A stretch of DNA of 64,000 bases. It comes from Thalassobaculum sp. OXR-137 (GTDB lineage: Bacteria > Pseudomonadota > Alphaproteobacteria > Thalassobaculales > Thalassobaculaceae). Location of the stretch: positions 3,084,001-3,148,000 of the forward strand of contig NZ_CP139715.1 in the NCBI RefSeq assembly GCF_034377285.1, written 5' to 3'. Under the pieces are notes generated by a model that was not told the DNA's origin, ran no database searches, and saw only the letters and a program-made list of their open reading frames with translations. The first letter of the stretch is position 1, and each line of letters starts with the position of its first letter. The position numbers and the translations under genes are program-made. Below, in pieces: positions 36,266-46,635 of this stretch.

Positions 36266-37270
36266 ATGGAGATGGATCTCGCCCTGATCTGGGCTCTGCT
36301 GATCGCCACCGCCGTCCTGCTGTATGTGGTACTCGACGGCTTCGACCTGGGCATCGGTCTGGTCTTCCCCTTCCTCAGCGACGAGGGGGAGCGCGACGTG
36401 GCGATGAACACCGTCGCCCCGGTCTGGGACGGCAACGAGACCTGGCTGGTGCTCGGCGGCGGCGGGCTGTTCGCCGTCTTCCCCCTGGCCTATGCGGTGG
36501 TGATGCCGGCGGTGTACGCGCCGGTCACCGCCATGCTGCTCGGCCTGGTGTTCCGCGGCGTGGCCTTCGAGTTCCGCTGGAAGACGGTGCGCTGGAAACG
36601 GGTGTGGGACTGGTCCTTCACCCTCGGCTCCCTGGTCGCCGCCCTGTCCCAGGGGATCATCCTCGGCGCCCTGGTGCAGGGGATCCATGTGGAGAACCGC
36701 GCCTATGCCGGCGGCTGGTGGGACTGGCTGACGCCGTTCAGCCTGCTCTGCGGCGTGGCCGTGGCGATCGGTTACGGGCTGCTGGGCGCGACCTGGCTGG
36801 TGATGAAGACCGAGGCGGGGGTGCGCGACCACGGCTACCGGCTCGCCTGGCCTGCGGCCATCGGAACGGTCGCGATGGTCGATGCGGTGAGCCTGTGGAC
36901 GCCGTTCCTCGACCCGGTCTACATGGAGCGGTGGTTCGCGATGCCCTGGCTGCTCTGGGCCTCGCCGGTGCCGATCCTGACCGGCCTGACGGTTCTGAGC
37001 CTGTTCTGGGGTCTGCTGCGCCGGCACGACTACCAGCCCTTCATCTCCGCCCAGATCCTGTTCGTGCTGTGCTTCGTGGGCCTGGGGATCAGCTTCTATC
37101 CGAACATCGTGCCGCCCTCGATCTCGATCTGGGACGCCGCCGCCCCGGACGAGAGCCTTGGCTTCCTACTGGTCGGCACCGCTGTCCTGCTGCCCATCAT
37201 CCTCGGCTACACGATCTACGCCTACAGCGTGTTCCGCGGGAAGGTCCGGGCGGGAGACGGCTACCATTGA
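36266..37270 (+). CDS. cydB: cytochrome bd-type (CioB-like) quinol oxidase subunit II
   Basis: A 334-residue, roughly nine-span subunit. CydB hallmarks are LDGFDLGIGLVFPFLSDEGERDVAMNTVAPVWDGNETWLVLGGGGLFAVFPLAYA, read here in parts as DGFDLGIG, APVWDGNETWLV and FPLAYA. The GxSFYPNIVPP-like block near the C-terminus is present. The ATG at 36266 is chosen because the GAGGAG at the end of cydA is eight bases upstream; a GTG at 36257 overlapping the cydA stop is the alternative. Its TGA overlaps the start of a 44-residue DUF2474 gene. Confidence 0.92.
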   Translation: MEMDLALIWALLIATAVLLYVVLDGFDLGIGLVFPFLSDEGERDVAMNTVAPVWDGNETWLVLGGGGLFAVFPLAYAVVMPAVYAPVTAMLLGLVFRGVAFEFRWKTVRWKRVWDWSFTLGSLVAALSQGIILGALVQGIHVENRAYAGGWWDWLTPFSLLCGVAVAIGYGLLGATWLVMKTEAGVRDHGYRLAWPAAIGTVAMVDAVSLWTPFLDPVYMERWFAMPWLLWASPVPILTGLTVLSLFWGLLRRHDYQPFISAQILFVLCFVGLGISFYPNIVPPSISIWDAAAPDESLGFLLVGTAVLLPIILGYTIYAYSVFRGKVRAGDGYH

Positions 37271-37401
37271 GCGGCGGCAAGTACGGTCCGCGCGACGGGA
37301 GCAAGCTGCAGCGTCTCGCCTGGTTCGTCGGCCTGTGGCTGGCCGGCGTGGCGGCGGTCGGGGCCGTCGGGCTGATCATCAAGCTGGTGCTGGCCCCGTA
37401 G
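37267..37401 (+). CDS. DUF2474 small membrane protein of the bd-oxidase operon
   Basis: A 44-residue protein read from a TTG that overlaps the cydB stop (ATTGA). A polar N-terminus (SGGKYGPRDGSK) is followed by LQRLAWFVGLWLAGVAAVGAVGLIIKLVLAP, a single membrane span. The size, position and LxRLxWFVxLW pattern fit DUF2474, a small accessory of Cio-type oxidases analogous in place to CydX/CydS. The unusual TTG start and full overlap with cydB imply coupled translation. It would be missed by ATG-only or length-filtered gene calling. Confidence 0.75.
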   Translation: MSGGKYGPRDGSKLQRLAWFVGLWLAGVAAVGAVGLIIKLVLAP

Positions 37402-37433
37402 TGCTGAAGCGCCTATACCGGGTGTCGGGATAA

Positions 37434-37449
37434 ATTTGTAAAGACAAAT
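37434..37449 (+). promoter_or_regulatory. inverted repeat, likely HutC autoregulatory operator
   Basis: ATTTGTAAAGACAAAT is a perfect 6-4-6 inverted repeat ending 3 bp before the hutC GTG. It shares TGT-N4-ACAAAT with the site upstream of hutH (42062-42075). Because it occupies the place of a Shine-Dalgarno, hutC may be read from a leaderless or very short transcript. Confidence 0.6.
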
Positions 37450-37452
37450 GCC

Positions 37453-38154
37453 GTGGCGGATACGCCGATCTATCAGCTTGTGAAGGACGCGCTGCGGGCG
37501 AAGATCGAGTCCGGGGCGCTGCTGGCCGGCGACATGATCCCCGGCGAGGAGCAGCTCGCCGCCGATTTCAACTGCTCGCGCCTGACCGCCCACCGCGCCC
37601 TGCGCGAGCTGGCGGACGAGGGGCTGGTGGTCCGCCGGCGCCGGGCCGGGACCCAGGTCGCTGCCCGCGACAGCGGCGGCGTGCTGATCCGCATTCCCTC
37701 GGTGCGCGAGGAGATCGAAGGTCGCGGCTTCGCCTATCGCTACGAGCTGCTGTCCCGCCGCCATGCAGCACCGGGCAGCGAGGCGGCCGAGGCGCTGGGC
37801 GCAGCGGCGGGCGAACGGCATCTGAATGTGGTCGGCCGTCACTGGGCCGACGGTCGGGTGTTCCAGCACGACACCCGCTGGATCAATCTGGACCAGGTGC
37901 CGGCGGCCTTGGACGTGGATTTCTCAACCGTCAGTGCCAACCACTGGCTGCTTGAGAACGTGCCCTATACCGGCGTTGATCACGAGATCTCCGCCTTGGC
38001 CGCCGATGGTCGGGCAGCCGAGGCGCTGGAGGTTCCGACGGGCACGGCGCTGTTGCGGATCGACCGCGTGTCGAAGCTGGGCGAGCGACCGATCACCCAC
38101 GCCACGATGCTTCATCCGGGGGCGCTGTTCTCGCTGAAATCGGAGCGTCGCTAG
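37453..38154 (+). CDS. hutC: histidine utilization repressor (GntR family, HutC)
   Basis: A 233-residue regulator. The winged helix occupies residues 1-70 (YQLVKDALRAKIESGAL, then the recognition segment FNCSRLTAHRALRELADEGL), and the UTRA effector domain with histidine/urocanate-sensing architecture fills the rest (DTRWINLDQVP, LLENVPYTGVDHEISA, RIDRVSKLGERPITHA). The start is a GTG directly behind the inverted repeat. In related bacteria HutC represses hut genes until urocanate is present. The hutHU genes lie convergently just downstream. No ribosome site is seen. Confidence 0.9.
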   Translation: MADTPIYQLVKDALRAKIESGALLAGDMIPGEEQLAADFNCSRLTAHRALRELADEGLVVRRRRAGTQVAARDSGGVLIRIPSVREEIEGRGFAYRYELLSRRHAAPGSEAAEALGAAAGERHLNVVGRHWADGRVFQHDTRWINLDQVPAALDVDFSTVSANHWLLENVPYTGVDHEISALAADGRAAEALEVPTGTALLRIDRVSKLGERPITHATMLHPGALFSLKSERR

Positions 38155-38167
38155 GGCGAACGCCAGG

Positions 38168-38593
38168 TCAGCAGGAGCAGTTCTTGTTCAGGTTGAGGGT
38201 CGAGTTGAGCAAACGGATGCCGTCATCGCTGTAGCGGGTGCTGAAGCAGAGCCTTGGGCTGTCCGTCGGGGTGCCCCCGTCGTCCATCTTGTCCAACGTG
38301 GAACCGTTGGCGAGGTTGGACATGTTGCCTGCCGACGGGCGCGGAAGACTGATCGGGTAGATGAGGCTGTACCCGCAGCTCTCCCCCTTGCAGGAGTAAA
38401 CTCGGCTTTCGCCCGGCCGCAGCAGACCCGAAGAGGCAGGCGCGAAGCGAATACTGTCGGAGCCGTTGAAGATATTGACCTTGAGGTCGGCTCGTTCGTT
38501 GTTCGAGCAGTACTGGACAACGATGTCCAGGGCCTGGGCGGGTCCGGCCTGAAACAGGCAGATGACGGCGAGAAGGGCAGCGGCAGATTTCAA
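38168..38593 (-). CDS. secreted six-cysteine hypothetical protein
   Basis: A 141-residue protein with a clear signal peptide ending near GPAQALD. The mature part carries six cysteines (QYC, SCKGESC, RLC and the terminal NCSC), fitting three disulphides in a small periplasmic or exported domain. The start is a TTG: AAGGAG lies seven bases upstream, whereas the nearby ATG runs straight into a TGA. Family not recognised. It is located between the convergent hutC and hutU genes. The 183 bp upstream of it hold an AGGATGACGGGG arm of the dispersed palindrome but no gene. Confidence 0.65.
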   Translation of the reverse strand: MKSAAALLAVICLFQAGPAQALDIVVQYCSNNERADLKVNIFNGSDSIRFAPASSGLLRPGESRVYSCKGESCGYSLIYPISLPRPSAGNMSNLANGSTLDKMDDGGTPTDSPRLCFSTRYSDDGIRLLNSTLNLNKNCSC

Positions 38594-38776
38594 TTCATGT
38601 CTCCTTGGCGCCCTCTCCCGGAAGCGCGGTCGGGACGGAAACTAGCTGAATATTTCTGGGGTTACCAATTGCATATCGATTTATTTGTCGTTTTCTCAAA
38701 AGGATGACGGGGAGGGGTCGGGTGAAATTCCAACGCCCTCCTAACCTTCCCCGAACACGTTCCGGCGCTGTCCCGG

Positions 38777-40447
38777 CTAGTCGCCAAGAATCCCGGGCAG
38801 CTTGAGCTGGTGCTCCCGCGCGCACTCGACCGCAATCTCGTAGCCCGCATCGGCGTGGCGCATGACGCCGCTGGCCGGATCGTTCCAGAGCACGCGCTCC
38901 AGCCGCCGGTCGGCCGCCTCGGTGCCGTCGCAGCAGATCACCATGCCGGCGTGCTGGCTGAAGCCGATCCCGACGCCGCCGCCATGGTGCAGGCTGACCC
39001 AGGTCGCTCCCGACGCGGTGTTCAGCAGGGCGTTCAGCAGCGGCCAGTCGGAGACCGCGTCGCTGCCGTCCTTCATCGACTCGGTCTCCCGGTTCGGGCT
39101 GGCGACGGAGCCGCTGTCCAGGTGATCGCGGCCGATCACCACCGGTGCCTTCAGCTCGCCGCTGCGCACCATCTCGTTGAAGGCGAGGCCGAGCTTGTGG
39201 CGCACGCCCAGCCCGACCCAGCAGATCCGGGCGGGCAGACCCTGAAAGCTGATCCGCTCGCGGGCCATGTCGAGCCACTGGTGCAGGTGCGGATCGTCGG
39301 TCAACTCCTTCACCTTGGCGTCGGTCTTGTAGATGTCCTCCGGATCGCCGGACAGGGCGCACCAGCGGAACGGGCCGATGCCGCGGCAGAACAGCGGGCG
39401 GATATAGGCCGGCACGAAGCCGGGGAAGGCGAAGGCGTTCTCCAACCCTTCCTCCAGCGCCACCTGGCGGATGTTGTTGCCGTAGTCGAGGGTCGGTACC
39501 CCGGCGTTCCAGAAGTCGACCATCGCCGCGACATGCTCCTTCATGGAGGCGCGGGCAGCCTTTTCCACTTCCTTGGGCGCGGTTTCGCGCTTGGAGCGCC
39601 ACTCGGCGACGGACCATCCTTTGGGCAGGTAGCCGTTGATCGGATCGTGGGCGCTGGTCTGGTCGGTGACGATGTCCGGCTTCACGCCGCGCCGGACCAG
39701 TTCCGGAAACACGTCGCCGGCGTTGCCGATCAGGGCGACGGACTTGGCCTCGCCGGCCTTGGTCCAGCGCTCGATCATCGCCAGCGCCTCGTCCAACGAG
39801 TGGGTCTTCTCGTCCACGTAGCGGGTGCGCAGCCGGAAATCGGCGCGGGTCTCGTCGCATTCGACCGCCAGACAGCAGGCCCCGGCGAAGACGGCGGCCA
39901 GCGGCTGCGCGCCGCCCATGCCGCCGAGCCCGGCGGTCAGGATCCAGCGGCCGGTGAGGTCGCCGCCGTAGTGTTGACGGCCGGCCTCGGCGAAAGTCTC
40001 GTAGGTGCCCTGCACGATCCCCTGGGAGCCGATGTAGATCCAGGATCCGGCCGTCATCTGGCCGTACATCATCAGTCCCTTGCGATCGAGATCGTTGAAG
40101 TGATCCCAGGTCGCCCAATGGGGCACGATGTTCGAGTTGGCGATCAGCACGCGCGGCGCGTCGGCATGGGTGCGGAAGATCCCGACCGGCTTGCCCGACT
40201 GCACCAGCAGGGTCTCGTCCTCTTCCAGGCTCTTCAGGCTGGCGACGATCCGGTCGAAATCCTCCCAGGTGCGCGCCGCCCGGCCGATGCCGCCATAGAC
40301 CACCAGCTCGTGCGGGTTCTCGGCCACGTCGGGATGCAGGTTGTTCATCAGCATCCGCATCGGCGCCTCGGTCAGCCAGGACTTGGCGGTGATCTCGGTG
40401 CCTGTGGCGGGGAAGACGTCGCGGATGTTGTGGCGGGCGTTGGTCAT
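38777..40447 (-). CDS. hutU: urocanate hydratase
   Basis: A 556-residue NAD-dependent enzyme converting urocanate to imidazolone propionate, the second step of histidine breakdown. The NAD-binding segment [16 protein letters not shown] and the C-terminal [17 protein letters not shown] are diagnostic, and the length is normal. The cysteine-containing [13 protein letters not shown] block is also typical. Start ATG at 40447, 31 bp downstream of hutH on the same strand, so the two form one operon. hutI and hutG are not in the window. Confidence 0.95.
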   Translation of the reverse strand: MTNARHNIRDVFPATGTEITAKSWLTEAPMRMLMNNLHPDVAENPHELVVYGGIGRAARTWEDFDRIVASLKSLEEDETLLVQSGKPVGIFRTHADAPRVLIANSNIVPHWATWDHFNDLDRKGLMMYGQMTAGSWIYIGSQGIVQGTYETFAEAGRQHYGGDLTGRWILTAGLGGMGGAQPLAAVFAGACCLAVECDETRADFRLRTRYVDEKTHSLDEALAMIERWTKAGEAKSVALIGNAGDVFPELVRRGVKPDIVTDQTSAHDPINGYLPKGWSVAEWRSKRETAPKEVEKAARASMKEHVAAMVDFWNAGVPTLDYGNNIRQVALEEGLENAFAFPGFVPAYIRPLFCRGIGPFRWCALSGDPEDIYKTDAKVKELTDDPHLHQWLDMARERISFQGLPARICWVGLGVRHKLGLAFNEMVRSGELKAPVVIGRDHLDSGSVASPNRETESMKDGSDAVSDWPLLNALLNTASGATWVSLHHGGGVGIGFSQHAGMVICCDGTEAADRRLERVLWNDPASGVMRHADAGYEIAVECAREHQLKLPGILGD

Positions 40448-40478
40448 GGCAGCACCTCCGAGGTCGGGTGAGGGCGGG

Positions 40479-42002
40479 TCAGGTGACGGGAAGGTCGACG
40501 GCGTCGGTGAGGACGCCGTCGGCGACCAGGGCGGCGGCGGCGTCAATATCGGGGGCCAGCAGCCGATCCTCGACGATCGCCGGAATCCTGGCGCGGACCC
40601 GCCGCATGGTCTCGGCCAGCGCCGGACTGGTGGTCAGCGGCGCGCGGAACTCGATGCCCTGGGCGGCGCACATCAGCTCGACGCCGAGGATGACGTTCAG
40701 GTTGGCGTTCATCTTGGCCAGCCGCCGCGCGCCATGGGCGGCCATGCTCACATGGTCCTCCTGATTGGCGGAGGTCGGCGTGGAATCCGTGGTGCACGGA
40801 TTGGCCATGTGCTTGTTCTCGCTCATCAGCGCCGCGGTCGTGACCTCGGCGATCATCAGCCCCGAATTGAGCCCCGGATCGGGGGTCAGGAAGGGTGGCA
40901 GGTCGAAGCTGAGGGTCGGGTCGACCATCAGGGCCACCCGGCGCTGGGCGATGGCGCCGATCTCGGCGACGGCGAGTGCGATCTGGTCGGCGGCGAAGCC
41001 CACCGGCTCGGCGTGGAAGTTGCCGCCGGAGACGATCATCCCTTCCTCGACCAGCACCAGCGGGTTGTCGGTGACGGCATTGGCCTCGATCTCCAGGGTG
41101 CGCCCGGCGAAGCGCAGCAGGTCGACCGCCGCACCGGTCACCTGGGCCTGGCAGCGGATGCAGTAGGGATCCTGGACTCGGGTGTCGCCCTCGCGGTGGC
41201 TCTCCCGGATCTCGCTGCCGGCCATCAGGAAGGCCTGGGCGCGGGCGACGTCGATCTGGCCGCGATGGCCGCGCAGGGTGTGGATCGCGTCGACCAGCGG
41301 GGCGGTGGAGCCCATGATCGCGTCCGTCGAGAGCGAGGAAGAGACCACCGCCGCGCGGGCGTTGCGCCAGGCGCGGAACAGGCCGGTGAGGGCGAGGGCC
41401 GTGGAGAACTGGGTGCCGTTGATCAGCGCCAGCCCTTCCTTCGGCCCGAGCACGATGGGCGCGAGCCCGGCCCGCTTCATCGCCTCGGCGGCGGGCAGGA
41501 CCTCGCCGTCGTAGGTGGCAGTGCCTTCGCCGATCATCGCGGCGGCCATATGCGCCAGCGGGGCGAGGTCGCCGGACGCGCCGACGGAGCCCTGGTCGGG
41601 CACGACGGGCAGGACGCCGGCGCCGAGCATGTCCTGGATGAGCCGGACGGTGCTCCACGGCACGCCGGACGCACCGCGGCCGAGCGACAGCAACTTCAGC
41701 GCCATCATCAGCCGGGTGGTGGCGGGATCGAGCGTGTCGCCGACGCCGCAGCAATGGCTGAGGATCAGGTTGCGCTGCAGGGTGGCGGTGTCGGCCGGCT
41801 TGATCTTCACCGTGGCCAGCTTGCCGAAGCCGGTATTGACGCCGTAGACCGCCGCGTCCTCCGATGCCGCCTTGCGGACCAGCGCGGCGGCTGCCTCCAC
41901 ACCGGGGCGGGCGGCGGGGTCGAGGACGATGGGCGCGTCGCTGCGCCAGATCCGCTCCAGCGTATCGAGGGTGGCCTCACCGGGAACCAGCGTGATCGTC
42001 AT
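40479..42002 (-). CDS. hutH: histidine ammonia-lyase
   Basis: A 507-residue enzyme making urocanate and ammonia from histidine. The A142-S143-G144 triad in [15 protein letters not shown] forms the MIO electrophile, at the same numbering as in Pseudomonas Hut[16 protein letters not shown] and the late [14 protein letters not shown] region, seen here as [15 protein letters not shown], are standard. Start ATG at 42002 preceded by a 60-bp leader that ends in the TGTATATACA operator. An IS110 element is inserted just upstream of that operator. Confidence 0.95.
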   Translation of the reverse strand: MTITLVPGEATLDTLERIWRSDAPIVLDPAARPGVEAAAALVRKAASEDAAVYGVNTGFGKLATVKIKPADTATLQRNLILSHCCGVGDTLDPATTRLMMALKLLSLGRGASGVPWSTVRLIQDMLGAGVLPVVPDQGSVGASGDLAPLAHMAAAMIGEGTATYDGEVLPAAEAMKRAGLAPIVLGPKEGLALINGTQFSTALALTGLFRAWRNARAAVVSSSLSTDAIMGSTAPLVDAIHTLRGHRGQIDVARAQAFLMAGSEIRESHREGDTRVQDPYCIRCQAQVTGAAVDLLRFAGRTLEIEANAVTDNPLVLVEEGMIVSGGNFHAEPVGFAADQIALAVAEIGAIAQRRVALMVDPTLSFDLPPFLTPDPGLNSGLMIAEVTTAALMSENKHMANPCTTDSTPTSANQEDHVSMAAHGARRLAKMNANLNVILGVELMCAAQGIEFRAPLTTSPALAETMRRVRARIPAIVEDRLLAPDIDAAAALVADGVLTDAVDLPVT

Positions 42003-42061
42003 GCCTGCCTCCAGCGCTCACAGGTGCGTCGTGAGGGGAGAATACGGTCGTTCGGCTATTA

Positions 42062-42071
42062 TGTATATACA
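42062..42071 (-). promoter_or_regulatory. HutC-type operator upstream of hutH
   Basis: TGTATATACA is a perfect 10-bp palindrome 60 bp upstream of hutH. It fits the TGTA-N2-TACA pattern known for HutC of pseudomonads, and the flanking ACAAAT matches the half-site beside hutC. Confidence 0.7.
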
Positions 42072-42076
42072 AATAA

Positions 42077-43228
<1,152 letters not shown>

Positions 43229-43285
43229 CCAAGATCACAGTCGCTGACGTGCGTCAGGATGACGGGGGAAGAAGGGGGCGGAGGA

Positions 43286-44080
43286 TTACCCCAGCTTCAT
43301 GTGATGCCCGCCATCCACGGGCAGGCAGACCCCGTTGATGTATTTCGCCTCGTCGCTGGCGAGGAACAGGGCGGCGTGGGCCACGTCCCAGGCGTCGCCC
43401 ATCTTGCCCGTCGGCGATTTCGCATCCCGCTCGCGGATCATGGCGTCGATGTCGGCATACTGCCCGGCGATCTGGGTACGGATCAGCGGCGTGTCCATCA
43501 GGCCCGGCATGATCACATTCGCGCGGATTCCCTGAGCGGCGTATTGCAGGGCCAGCCCGACCGTGAGCTGGTTCAGCCCGCCCTTGGACGCGTAATAGCT
43601 GGCATAGGGATAGCCCACATAGCGGACGCCGGCGATCGAGGAGACGTTGACGATCGCGCCCCGGCCGGCCGCGAGCATATGCGGCAGCACGTGCTTGCAG
43701 GCGAGGAACACGCCGGTGAGGTTCACGTCCATCACCCGGTGCCAGTCCTCCTGCGACAATTCCACCGGCCCGCCCATCTTGGCGATGCCCACATTGTTGT
43801 GGAGGATGTCGATCCCGCCCCAGCGCTCCATAATCCGGGCGACGACTCCTGCGACCTGATCGGAGACGGTGACGTCGCAGGTCTCGGCCACGGCGTCCCC
43901 GCCCTCGTCGCGGATGATGGCGACAGTTTCCTCGGCCGCGTCCCCGTTTACATCGGCGCAGACCACCCTCGCCCCCTCGCGGGCGAACAGGACCGCCGTC
44001 GCCTTGCCGTTGCCCCAGCCGGGACCCGAAGATCCGGCCCCCATCACCAGGGCGCGTTTACCTGTCAGCCTACCGGCCAT
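43286..44080 (-). CDS. SDR family oxidoreductase
   Basis: A 264-residue enzyme with a full classical active site: NNVG, the DVNLTG asparagine, NVSSIAG serine and YYASKGG tyrosine-lysine. The nucleotide loop is expanded (MGAGSSGPGWGNGKATA), which suits an NAD-dependent subset of 3-oxoacyl-reductase-like dehydrogenases. The C-terminus is AKYINGVCLPVDGGHHMKLG. It ends 16 bp from the right arm of the split palindrome. Substrate not determinable. Confidence 0.88.
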   Translation of the reverse strand: MAGRLTGKRALVMGAGSSGPGWGNGKATAVLFAREGARVVCADVNGDAAEETVAIIRDEGGDAVAETCDVTVSDQVAGVVARIMERWGGIDILHNNVGIAKMGGPVELSQEDWHRVMDVNLTGVFLACKHVLPHMLAAGRGAIVNVSSIAGVRYVGYPYASYYASKGGLNQLTVGLALQYAAQGIRANVIMPGLMDTPLIRTQIAGQYADIDAMIRERDAKSPTGKMGDAWDVAHAALFLASDEAKYINGVCLPVDGGHHMKLG

Positions 44081-44168
44081 TGCCGTCCTCCCCATGTGCG
44101 GTACCGCCGCCTGACTGCGGCTTGTTGGTCCGTTGCATTGCACAAAACTTTGAGCGACCGTCTCTGCG

Positions 44169-45497
44169 ATGACAATCTCCGCTTTGAACCGGCGCTGGCG
44201 CCCGCCCGTCCTTCTGGCGATCTGGCTGGCCGCTCTGGTCCTGCTCTGGGTCGATATCGACTGGCTCCATACCGTCGCGGCGAGCAGCCTCGGCGCAGTC
44301 GTCGTGCTGTCCCTGCTGGACGCGCGCCGGGAGACGCTTGCCGTGTTCGCGCTGATCGCGAGCCTCGGCGTGCTGCTGATCTGGGCCGGGGCCGATGCGG
44401 GCGAGATGCTGCGTGGTCTCGACCGCACGCTGATCTTCGCCGGCATGCTGCCGACGCTGGCGATGACCCGGACCGTGGCCCGCGGCCTGCCGGCGGTCCG
44501 CACCGCCCAGCACCGCATCGCCTCGCTGCCGGAGCGGCTGTCGGGGATCGGCCTGCTGTTCGGCGCCCATGCCTTCGGCGCGGTGCTGAACACCGGGTCC
44601 TTCGCCTTCATGGCGTCGGTCATTCCCGACGGCGCCGACGAGAAGCAGCGCTGGTTCTCGGCGCTGGCGTCCCTGCGGGGGATGAACACGGTGGCGCTGT
44701 ACTCGCCATTCCTGGTCGGGTTCGCCGTCGTCTACACCTATGTCCCGGAAGTTCCGGTCTGGCAGGCCTTCCTGCTCGGCGGATCGATGGCGATCTGCGG
44801 GCTGGTCATCTCGCTGCTGATCTTCGCCCGGCCGCTGAGCTTCGACGCGGTGCGACAGGGGCTCGCCTGCCTCGCCCCGATCGGGCTGCTGATGGTCGTG
44901 GTCGGCGGGCTGGTGATCGCCGGCTCCCAGATCTTCCCGATCACCACCCTGGGGGCGGTCCTGATGGTGATGCCGGTGCTCTGCGCCATCCACCTGATCC
45001 AGCAGCCGCACCGCATCTCCGAGGTCTACGAGGATACCAAGGGGGCGATGTCGACCATGGGCGACGATCTGCTGATCGTCTCCACCTCGCTGGTGCTGGG
45101 CACGCTGGCGGAGACCGCACCGCCGATCCTCGACGTGGTGGCGCCGTGGATCGGCTCGCACCTGCCGACCTGGGCGGTGTTCTCGGCGGTGGCGGGGTCG
45201 ATGGTGCTGTTCGCCATCCTGGGCGTGCACCCGATGATCACCGGCACGGTGATGATGGTGGCGGTGACCAGCAGCGACTTGCCGGTGGCTCATCTGCCGT
45301 TGATGACGGCGATGCTGTTCGGCTGGGGCATGGGGGCGATGAGCTCGATCAGCTCACTGACCGTGGTGACGGCGGGACGGCTGTTCGGCGTCCGGCCGAT
45401 CACGCTCGCGCTCGGGCCGAACCTGATCTACGTCGGGGTGTTCTTCGTCTTCACCATGACGGTGTTGACGCTGCTGAATGCGGTGATGACCGGCTAG
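44169..45497 (+). CDS. polytopic membrane permease, possibly ion-transporter superfamily
   Basis: A 442-residue protein with about twelve hydrophobic spans. The second half holds ILGVHPMITGTVMMVAVTSS, a GxHPxxxxT pattern reminiscent of ion-transporter-superfamily carriers for organic acids, and a polar GLDRTL segment occurs in the first half. Assignment is tentative and the substrate unknown. No signal peptide cleavage is evident. Its stop codon TAG and the stop of the convergent EamA gene share the palindrome GCTAGC, so the two coding regions overlap by 4 bp tail to tail. Confidence 0.6.
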   Translation: MTISALNRRWRPPVLLAIWLAALVLLWVDIDWLHTVAASSLGAVVVLSLLDARRETLAVFALIASLGVLLIWAGADAGEMLRGLDRTLIFAGMLPTLAMTRTVARGLPAVRTAQHRIASLPERLSGIGLLFGAHAFGAVLNTGSFAFMASVIPDGADEKQRWFSALASLRGMNTVALYSPFLVGFAVVYTYVPEVPVWQAFLLGGSMAICGLVISLLIFARPLSFDAVRQGLACLAPIGLLMVVVGGLVIAGSQIFPITTLGAVLMVMPVLCAIHLIQQPHRISEVYEDTKGAMSTMGDDLLIVSTSLVLGTLAETAPPILDVVAPWIGSHLPTWAVFSAVAGSMVLFAILGVHPMITGTVMMVAVTSSDLPVAHLPLMTAMLFGWGMGAMSSISSLTVVTAGRLFGVRPITLALGPNLIYVGVFFVFTMTVLTLLNAVMTG

Positions 45498-46459
45498 CGC
45501 GTGCGCCGGGTCATGACCAGGAACACCGCCGCCGCGACGCAGAGTAGGGCGGCGTAGTCCACCCATTGCGGCCGCACGCCGAAGATCAGCGCGTTGGCGA
45601 AGACTCCGACCACCGGGACCATCAGCGTACCCACCGTCGAGGCCACCACCGGCAGCAGCGACACCACCTTGAAATAGGCCCAGTAGCAGAGGATGCCAGT
45701 GATCGTCATGTTGTAGAGCACCGACATGGCCGGCCAGAGCGTGACCTCGCCCATGTTGTCGAGATCCCAGAACACCGCGATCACCAGCACCGGAACCACG
45801 CCGATCAGGTGCTGCCAGCCGCAGACCACGGTCACCGGCTGGGTGAAGCCGGCATGCTTCACCACCACCGTGCCGGCCCCCCAGCAGAACGCTGCGACGA
45901 CGACCAGGATCGGGCCGAGCGGCGGGCCGGCCAGGGACTTGGCGTCGACCGAAAACAGCAGCGCCATGCCGGCGAGCCCGAGCGCCAGACCGCAGATCGC
46001 CCGGATGCCGAGCCGGTCCTTCAGGACGAAGGCGCCGACCAGGGTCGCCCAGAGCGGCATGGTATAGGCGAGGATCCCGGCGCGGCCGGCATCCATCAGG
46101 TCGATTCCATACAAGACCAGGATGTTCCACAGCGCCATGTTCAGCATCCCCGACAGGAACAGGGGGCGCCATTTGTCGCGCGGGATCTTCAGCGAATGGC
46201 CGCCGATCAGGGCCACCGCGAACAGCCCGAAGCCGGACACCACGCTGGCCGACCCGCGGAACACCCAGGGCGGTACCTCGGCCAGCCCCACCTTCATGAT
46301 CGGCCAGTTGAAGCCCCACAGCACGGCCAGCATGGCCAGCAGCGCCACGGCCAGCGGCGTGGAGGAGCCGGGGGCGGGGGGCTGCGGTGCCGACAGGCTC
46401 GGCGGCGCCGGATCGATCGGCGCCTCGTTCGGGGAGGAACTGGACACGGGGATGGTCAT
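45494..46459 (-). CDS. EamA/DMT-type transporter
   Basis: A 321-residue carrier with ten spans. The N-terminal 40 residues are an unusual cytoplasmic Pro/Ser/Ala-rich tail, then AMLAVLWGFNWPIMKVGLAEVPPWVFRGS opens the first EamA repeat and VVVAAFCWGAGTVVVKHAGF the second. The start ATG at 46459 is the first in frame close to the fold; earlier candidates extend into sequence with no coding character. It overlaps the convergent permease gene by 4 bp. The 176 bp upstream of it, shared with the divergent hydroxylase gene, show no recognised site. Confidence 0.85.
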   Translation of the reverse strand: MTIPVSSSSPNEAPIDPAPPSLSAPQPPAPGSSTPLAVALLAMLAVLWGFNWPIMKVGLAEVPPWVFRGSASVVSGFGLFAVALIGGHSLKIPRDKWRPLFLSGMLNMALWNILVLYGIDLMDAGRAGILAYTMPLWATLVGAFVLKDRLGIRAICGLALGLAGMALLFSVDAKSLAGPPLGPILVVVAAFCWGAGTVVVKHAGFTQPVTVVCGWQHLIGVVPVLVIAVFWDLDNMGEVTLWPAMSVLYNMTITGILCYWAYFKVVSLLPVVASTVGTLMVPVVGVFANALIFGVRPQWVDYAALLCVAAAVFLVMTRRTR

Positions 46460-46635
46460 CCGGTGAAGTGTATCTAACTCATTGCTAGCTGAATTCGGCC
46501 TTGAGTGCGAGCGGGCAGGGTTTCTAGGATGCGCGCACGTATCGACGGGCCACCAGGGGTCATCGATCCAACAGACAACTTGGGTTGCCCCGCCGGGCCG
46601 GCCCTTCAAACCAATGTGCAGCGGAGACAGGCGAC

